From contig NC_047068.1 of the NCBI RefSeq assembly GCF_902459465.1, positions 4,340,001 through 4,404,000 of the forward strand: DNA of 64,000 nucleotides, read 5' to 3'. Positions 57,601 through 64,000 of the stretch are shown here, in pieces (positions within the stretch are counted from its first letter, which is position 1; every line of letters starts with the position of its first letter). A program made the translations under genes and the position numbers. The notes under the pieces are model-generated. The model was not told where the DNA came from, searched no databases, and saw nothing but the letters and a program-made list of their open reading frames with translations. The stretch comes from Asterias rubens. Lineage: Eukaryota; Echinodermata; Asteroidea; Forcipulatida; Asteriidae.

Positions 57601-59100
57601 TTTTAGTAAAGATGGGTCCATAGGCCTTAAAAGATGGGCAATAGGTCTTAATACATATTAAAGATGTCTCACTAGGCCTTATGGGTCAATATAAGGCCTT
57701 ACACATAGTCAAGATGGGTCCATAGGTCTTAAAAGACGGGTCATTAGGTCTTAATACATAGTAAAGATGGGTCACTAGGTAGGCCTTAAAAGATGGGTCC
57801 ATACAGGGCCTAACACATGGTTAAGATGGGTCCATTTGCCTTAAAAGATGGGTCAATAGGTCTCAATACATAGTAAAGATGGGTCAATATAGGCCTTAAA
57901 AGATGAGTCAATAAGTCTAAATACATGGTAAAGATTGGTCCCTAGGCCTTTAATATGGGTCAGTATAAGGCCTTAAACATAGTTAAGATGGGTCACTAGG
58001 CCTTAAAAGAATGGTCATTAGGTCTTAATAACACATAGTAAAGATGGGCCCATTATTATGCCTTAACAGATGGGTCAATATGTCTTAAAACATATTAGGC
58101 CTTACAACAAGTAAATATGGGTCCATAGGTCAAAAACGGGTCCTTATAGGCCTTAATACAAGTAAAGATGGGTCCATCTGCACTAAAAGATGGGTCGATA
58201 GATGTTAATATAGGTCAATATATATCTATAGGCCTTGAAACAAGTAAAGATGGGCCAATAGGTGTTAATACATAGATAGGTCCATATAAGCCTTAACACA
58301 AGTCGGGTCCATAGGTCTTAAAAGTTCAAAGATGGGTCCTTATAGGCCTTAATACAAGTAAAGATGGGTACAGAGGCCTTAAAAATGGGTCGGTATAGTA
58401 AAGGGTCCATTTGCCTTTAAATGGGTCCATATGCCCTAAAAACAAGTAAAATGGGTCCATATAGGCATTAATACATTAGTAACGATGGGTCCATAGGGGC
58501 TTATACCTTAAGAAGGGTACATATGCCTTGAAAGATGGGTCCATAATTATTATAGACCTTAATACATAATGCCCATATGCCTTAAAAATGGGGTCAAAGG
58601 CCTTCAATACAAGTAAAGGCGGGTATACATGTATAGGCCTTTAATACGGTAGTTAAGAGGGGTCCATAGGCCTTTAATACAAGTAAAGATGGGTCCTTAT
58701 TGGCCTTTAATAAATATTAAAAAGATATCTTTTCAAATGTTTATTAAAGGGCTATATATGGATGCCATAATAAAGTTGGGTCCATAGACCATAAAAGATG
58801 GATCAATATACACATTAGATCTTTCTACAAGTAACGATGGGTCCATAGGCCTTTATACCTACATATGGGCCCATATGCCTTAAAAAAAGTGGGCCCCTGG
58901 GCCTTAATACAAATAAAGGCAAGTATATAGGGCTTTAATACAGTAGTAAAGATGGGTCCATATAGGCCTTAATACAAAGTAAAGATGTGTCCATAGGCCT
59001 CTAAGTAAAGATGGGTCCATATAGGCCTTTAATAAATATTGAAATGAGACCTTTTCAATTTTTATTCAAGGCCCATATGGATGGGTCCATATAGGCCTGC
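54640..59100. repeat. 'gggtccataggccttaa' minisatellite, unit 2 (expanded)
   Basis: Same modules as 44320-45500 but nearly four times as long, and it contains most of the ~867-bp triplication. Confidence 0.9.
55205..57800. repeat. ~867-bp block in three near-identical tandem copies
   Basis: Copies start at 55205, 56071 and 56939 (gaaaacacgtccacctctca). Copies 2 and 3 share ggcctcaactttaag and ggtctatataggtatag, whereas copy 1 has ggcctgaactttaag and ggtctataggtatag. The last duplication therefore involved copies 2 and 3. Each copy holds a 73-codon minus ORF, ending at 55500, 56366 and 57234, whose last residues are GGIVILSLLFFFGSLRISYP then HCW. A diverged single relative lies at 44041-44500 and another at 54340-54790. 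Confidence 0.95.
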
Positions 59101-59104
59101 ATTG

Positions 59105-59370
59105 ATTCATTAACGTTGTCCTCCCGAGGTAGGTCCCAGAGATTGGTTCCCAACCACTACGCGTCTCTGTAGGTCTCTGTTGTTAGTTTACGCCATACTG
59201 CTGCCCCGTCAGCCTCATCGCAGAAGTGCTTGGTATCTTCAAACCACCTTTTTCAGGTCCACCTTTGGGTCTGCTTCCTGCAATGTGTCCTTCTAGGATA
59301 ATGTTGGGCCTAACACATAGTAAAGATGGGTTTTTTTTGCCAATTCCACACATGCACCAATTCAAAGTGG
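59105..59370 (-). pseudogene. Non-LTR retrotransposon C-terminal remnant, copy 2
   Basis: Same EGHIAGSRPKGGP text as 45531-45790, with a frameshift just after it. Confidence 0.5.
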
Positions 59371-59749
59371 ATCAAGATAGTGAGATAACCACCAGTTGAA
59401 ATAGGAAAACATGGGATTAGATAGATGACCCCGCAAAACGAAAGAAAGTGTGTGTGTGTGTGTGGAGGGGGGGGGGGTTAGGAGGCAGGATGGTGACCCA
59501 CTAATGAGGACAAAGTAAAAGGGATGGCCCATTACTTCCATCAATGCTCAAACACTCGGTATTGGAAGCTACCAATACACCCACACTATTTCAATCATAC
59601 CAATACACCCACACTATTTCAATCACTCATTCATCATCCTTCCTTTAAAATGTGTTAAAATAGTTGATTTTAAAAGTTAACATTAATAAAAAACAATTAA
59701 TTAACATGTACTTGTTCTATTTTAATGATGTTGAGATGTTTTGTGTTTG

Positions 59750-60180
59750 TGTTTGTTTGACTGAGTGTCCATTGTTTGTGAATGTTGCATTGTGTTGTTT
59801 TGTAACAGTCACTGTTCTCTCCTTAAAGTTTAGTTTAGTTTAGTTCATTAATTGCCAATCCATTGAAACATTTTTTCACTGTCGTATTTGTATGCTGGCA
59901 CAACAACACTCTTTATTCCATAGACATTTCCAAAGACATGAGTTCCATAGACATTTCCACAGACACATTTTTTCCATAGACACATTTCATTCGCTGGCAT
60001 ATCTTGATAAACTTGATGATGGTTTTCCTCCTTGGTAACTTGTCGAAACTGTCTTGAAAGTGCTCAGTTCACATTGATTTTCCATTAAATTGATCCTGAC
60101 TGTTCACTGTAACATTGTTGCTGGCACACATCTTGACAACTTGAGGCTTTTCATCTTCAAAATGTTATTGTATATAAAAG
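59750..60180 (-). pseudogene. ORF block copy D
   Basis: Contains the same gactgagtgtccattgtttg, ttccatagacacatttt and ctggcacacatcttgacaac landmarks, but no ORF of comparable length. The most decayed copy. Confidence 0.35.
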
Positions 60181-61249
60181 TTGTTTGAAAGCATAATGCC
60201 TTGAATATGGTTTTAAAGATTGCCTCTTTTACTTCCATATAAATTAGTAACAGATTTCCATACAACCATACATTCATATTTTAATACAATGAGAAAGTAC
60301 TGATAATTGTTAATCAGTAAAGTGCAAAAATTTAATCAGATCACTACAAGCACAGTATCACATTGTTTTTTAGAGTCCAAAATCAGCAGACATTGTTTTG
60401 TGTTGGGGCATGGAGAATTAAAGTCATGGTGTTTCAAACAATCCTGGTTGACTCACATGTTCCAAAGAATTTCGCACAATCTGGGTCACTCTTGTTCTCG
60501 TGCAGTACATTCCAAAAATGTCAGAGGTGGCTTTTTAGATATCCAGTTCCTGAGAAAATATCTTTTCCTTGGCATGGCTAATGTTGAAGCCACTGTTCAA
60601 ATGAAGAAGTAGTCCTTGAAAATGTTCAAATCGAAGTAGTCTCAGTCCCTAAGAAATGGTGCTTTGAATGGTCTGTTTGTTTGTACATAATATGTTTGAC
60701 TGCAGTGTTTTTGTTCAAGTTGTTTATGTTTGATGATTGTTACAAATTATTCTTATTTTTAACCTACATTTATTTGCAAATAATTTGTTTTTAAAGTCCT
60801 CTATCATCACTTTCATGCATCAACACATCTATCATTTTAAACATTCACTCACGTCCTTTCAAAATTACTTGTACTTGTACTTGATTTTTATACCAAGTTA
60901 GGATACTGGACTTTGGCTATTACCAAATTAGTACCCTGCCTTCAAATAGATGGCTCAATGGATGGTATAAAAAGTTGCCTCCTTTTGAGTAATAAGAGGT
61001 TTATGATATTGGCTGAAACACCAAGGACTAAGAATTCCTCAATAAGCCAATGGAAAGAAAGACAACGATGGAAACTAACACCAAGTTTAGTTTCCATGCA
61101 TAAAACTATCACCACGGTTACAAATACATGAATGATATTCAAGTCAATAACAAAATACCATAATTACCTGTAATCAAAGAAAACTAACATTGTTTAGTCA
61201 TTGAACATGAATTGGGGTTCTAGGCCCCCCCCCCCCCCCCCCGACTGAG

Positions 61250-63150
61250 ATTTAGGAAGTTCCAAGGTGAGCCTTGTGAACTTCTAAAAACAGAGCACGA
61301 TATGTAGGTTGACATTTGGCAACAATGAGGACTAAGAATTCCCCAAAAGAAGTATGTTGACTCTCCACCAATGACCAAGGTAATCTACCAACAACACAGA
61401 GGATAATAAATCCCCAGGTAGCCAAAGAAAGTGACAGAGAAGACGGAAGATGAACAGCGACTTAATACTATTACACCATAACAATGATGATGGCCTTAAC
61501 CTTAAATTCAAGGAGAATATGCCTTACAATAGAAAATTTGGGGTGCCTTCTAAAATGCCTTCTAAAGTCCATTAGGTCATATACATATGCCTAGTAGGCT
61601 ACAAATGGGTCGATATGCCTTAAAGTACATAAAGATGGGTCATGATTTAAGATGCGCATCTTAAGATGAATAGTTTGACACATCATCCCTTATGCAGATG
61701 TGAGAAATAATAATTCATCAGATGAGCCAATATATGCAGAAAGATATCAGTCAACATATACACGTGATACAAGGATTAAACCTACAACTCAGGATTTTTT
61801 AGAGCCCTAAACATGAACACAAGTGAGATTTTATTTCTATGACCCTACTTAAATTTACCTCAAAGTGTGTTAACAAGACCACAGCTCCATCTATTAGGAG
61901 GAGATTGTTTGGACTGACCAACTCTGGGGATTAAGAATTCCTCAGATGAGCCAATATAGGCAGGAAGAGATCAGATACACTTGATACACAGATCTACCCC
62001 AACAAAATAATTTCTCAGAACATAACACAAGTGAGATTTTATTTATATGACCCTACTTTAGGAGGGGATTATTTGTATTGACAAGTATTGGAGATTAAGG
62101 ATTCCTCAGATGAGCCAATATAGGCAGGACGAGATCAGATAGGCTACACTTGATACAAAGACCCCAAAACAATAGTTTCTCAGAAACCTAACACAAAGGA
62201 GATTATATTTATATGACCAGTTTACCTGATGGCGACCACAAAGTTTTGAAATTTTAACAGCTCTAATTAAGAGGATATTATTTGCATTGACCAATTATGA
62301 GGATTAGGATTCATGGGCTGATATGGGCAGGAAGAGATACAGCTCATCAATTATGATTTCTCAGAGCCCTAACACAAGTGAGATTATATTTATATGACCC
62401 TACTACAATTTACCCCAAACAGCTCAATCGAGAAGATTAATTGACACATTCTGAGGCAGAGGATTAAGGACTCTCAGATGAGCCAATAGAAGGAGATCAG
62501 ATACCCTAGATACATAGAAAAACCTATAACTTATCAACCATGAATTATGTGAACCCTAACTTTAAAACCTACATGGACCAATGATGTCTCAAAACCCCAA
62601 CACAAGAGAGATGATATCTCCATGACCTCACTATCTTGTAAACACGTCTTCTAGGGAGATTACAAAGATTTCAAAAAACTACAACAGCTCTAATTAATTA
62701 TTTGTATTGACCAATTTTGAGGATTAAGAATTCCTCACATGAGCATACAGATCAGCATACACATGATACAAAGATTAAAAACCTACACTGCCATGTTTAA
62801 AAACATTCGAGTCATCAACCATTAATTATCAAGACCCTAACACAATTGAGATTATATCTCTCTGAAATTGCTTCAATTTAATTGAATATAGTAGGCCCAT
62901 AAAGCTAAAAGCAAGACAAGTTTTCAAAAGAACATAACTTCCTTCCCAGTAGATATGCACGTTTTAGGTGTTACGGAAAACCAAATAATATTCAATTTAG
63001 TTGTTTTTGTGTTACTCAATACAGTAGCCTTTACCTGCTGTTAGTAAACACATCTTCTAAGGAGACCACAAAGTTTGACATGACAACAGCTCCATTATAA
63101 GTGGAGGTGATTTGTATTGACCGATATAATGATGATCAGGATTAAGAATT
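61250..63150. repeat. Array of ~155-270-bp repeats with a TGAGGA...TCCTCA motif
   Basis: The motif (such as gaggattaagaattcctca) followed by gatgagccaatataggcagg recurs near 61323, 61698, 61922, 62086, 62296, 62451, 62720 and 63131. Between motifs are caacaca-agtgagatt-atttatatgaccctac blocks and GAGCTGT exon-like blocks. Single motif copies also occur at about 43993, 44218, 47256, 48109, 54294, 55399 and 61018. Confidence 0.75.
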
Positions 63151-64000
63151 CCTCAATAAGGCCATCAGAAAATAAGAGACAAGACAAAGTACACATCTTG
63201 CAGTGTTGTCACAACACATCCACTTGTCCTCATTGAGGGACTGGCATGGGCTACAGCCAAATAGAGGATAACTAGTCCTCATGCCAAAAGAAAACAACAC
63301 ACAGAAAGCACTAATCTTTCCATGTAAGTGTACATCTCTAAGATTTTAAAACTCATGCATACTTCCATTCACTAAAACATTTTCACTTCATCCATCTAGG
63401 TCTATCATTCATAAAAACTTGAAAATATACACTAAAGTTTATAATAATTGTTAACAAACTTATGATACTAAACGTTTTTAATTTCAAACCTATTTATTTT
63501 GTTATTAGTTGTTGAGCAGTTTATATGTCTGTTGTTTGTTTTTGTTCTGTAATGTTTCATGTAATGTTGTTGTTGATGTTTGTTTTGGACATTTGCACCA
63601 TTTCATTGTCCGTTGCTTGTGAAGAGAAATTTATTACTCTTTTCAAAATATTTGAACAGCTGTGAATTGGTTCTTTTTCCGAAGAGTTGGCTTCCTCCGC
63701 GAATAAGCTTAACAGTTTTTAAAACTGCCAAGTTTGTTTTTAATGTCAGCTTAATTCAGTTCAGTTCAGTTTATTTCCACGCAATCAGTGGAATATTGAG
63801 GAGAATGTGGATTAACTCAACCTTGTTGTCGAAGAGATGCATTGACGCACTGTTGGGTCATGACCTCTATTTCATTGTCAACTCCGGAATGAGACAGGTG
63901 TTTCACACAATAGTTCATGTTATACAGTTTCCTTTTGTGTAGTGAGCCTCTACCGCTACATTCAAGTTCTGTTTTATAATTGGATTAACTTCAGCCATTT

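Larger units (their letters stand above)
49358..64000. repeat. Segmental duplication unit 2 (at least 14.6 kb, runs off the window)
   Basis: Colinear with unit 1 but longer. The growth comes from the minisatellite (1.2 kb in unit 1, 4.5 kb here), an ~867-bp triplication (55205-57800) and an extra array of hairpin-motif repeats at 61.2-62.75 kb. The last 250 bp still match unit 1 at 48.7-48.96 kb, so the unit is not complete at the window end. Confidence 0.9.

Noticed and set aside
61250-63150. CRISPR-like or snoRNA cluster from the regularly spaced palindromic motif
   Set aside because: Spacing varies widely, the intervening sequence is itself repeated, and no C/D or H/ACA box pairs are consistently placed.

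Overview
This is a eukaryotic nuclear window, most likely from a marine invertebrate deuterostome and plausibly a sea star. It is AT-rich and intron-rich, with few genes. It is packed with short inverted-repeat elements, tRNA-derived SINE-like pieces and minisatellites. The echinoderm assignment rests on the style of these repeats and on the protein families seen. It is an inference, not proof.

Only two protein genes are well supported, both on the minus strand. The first is a G12/13-class heterotrimeric G-protein alpha subunit. It has three coding exons (17147-16686, 10515-10465, 10088-9516), all phase 0, giving 361 residues, and a CRE plus ETS promoter motif lies just upstream of the ATG. 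The second (33956-30102) is one uninterrupted 1,284-residue ORF. It joins a stonustoxin-family (SNTX/MACPF-like) N-terminus, a thioredoxin-like segment, two fibronectin III domains, a septin/AIG1-like GTPase and a Cys/His cluster. A weak candidate spliced noncoding RNA lies on the plus strand at about 19.9-24.6 kb.

Layout: 1.5-3.7 kb is a 22-bp G-rich minisatellite whose minus strand is open in all three frames only because the unit lacks stops. 4-9.5 kb is intergenic or 3' UTR sequence with hairpin elements. 9.5-17.2 kb is the G-alpha gene, whose 6.2-kb first intron carries several repeats and a 47-bp-arm hairpin. 17-30 kb is repeat-rich with the putative ncRNA. 30-34 kb is the SNTX-GTPase gene. 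35-38 kb holds a duplicated ~470-bp SINE-like segment, the second copy sitting inside very G-rich tracts.

From about 39.4 kb to the end of the window is a large tandem segmental duplication. Unit 1 is about 39,375-49,350. Unit 2 runs from 49,358 past the window edge and is longer because a 'ggccttaa...gatgggtcca' minisatellite expanded and an ~867-bp block was triplicated inside it. The minus strand of these units carries splice-flanked ORFs that differ between units by in-frame indels or mainly by amino-acid-changing substitutions. There are also short cysteine-rich ORFs with signal-peptide-like starts and a palindromic motif repeated more than 15 times. I read this as a recently expanding, partly decayed, possibly secreted-protein gene family that I cannot identify. 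This is the most interesting part of the window, and it could instead be noncoding satellite.
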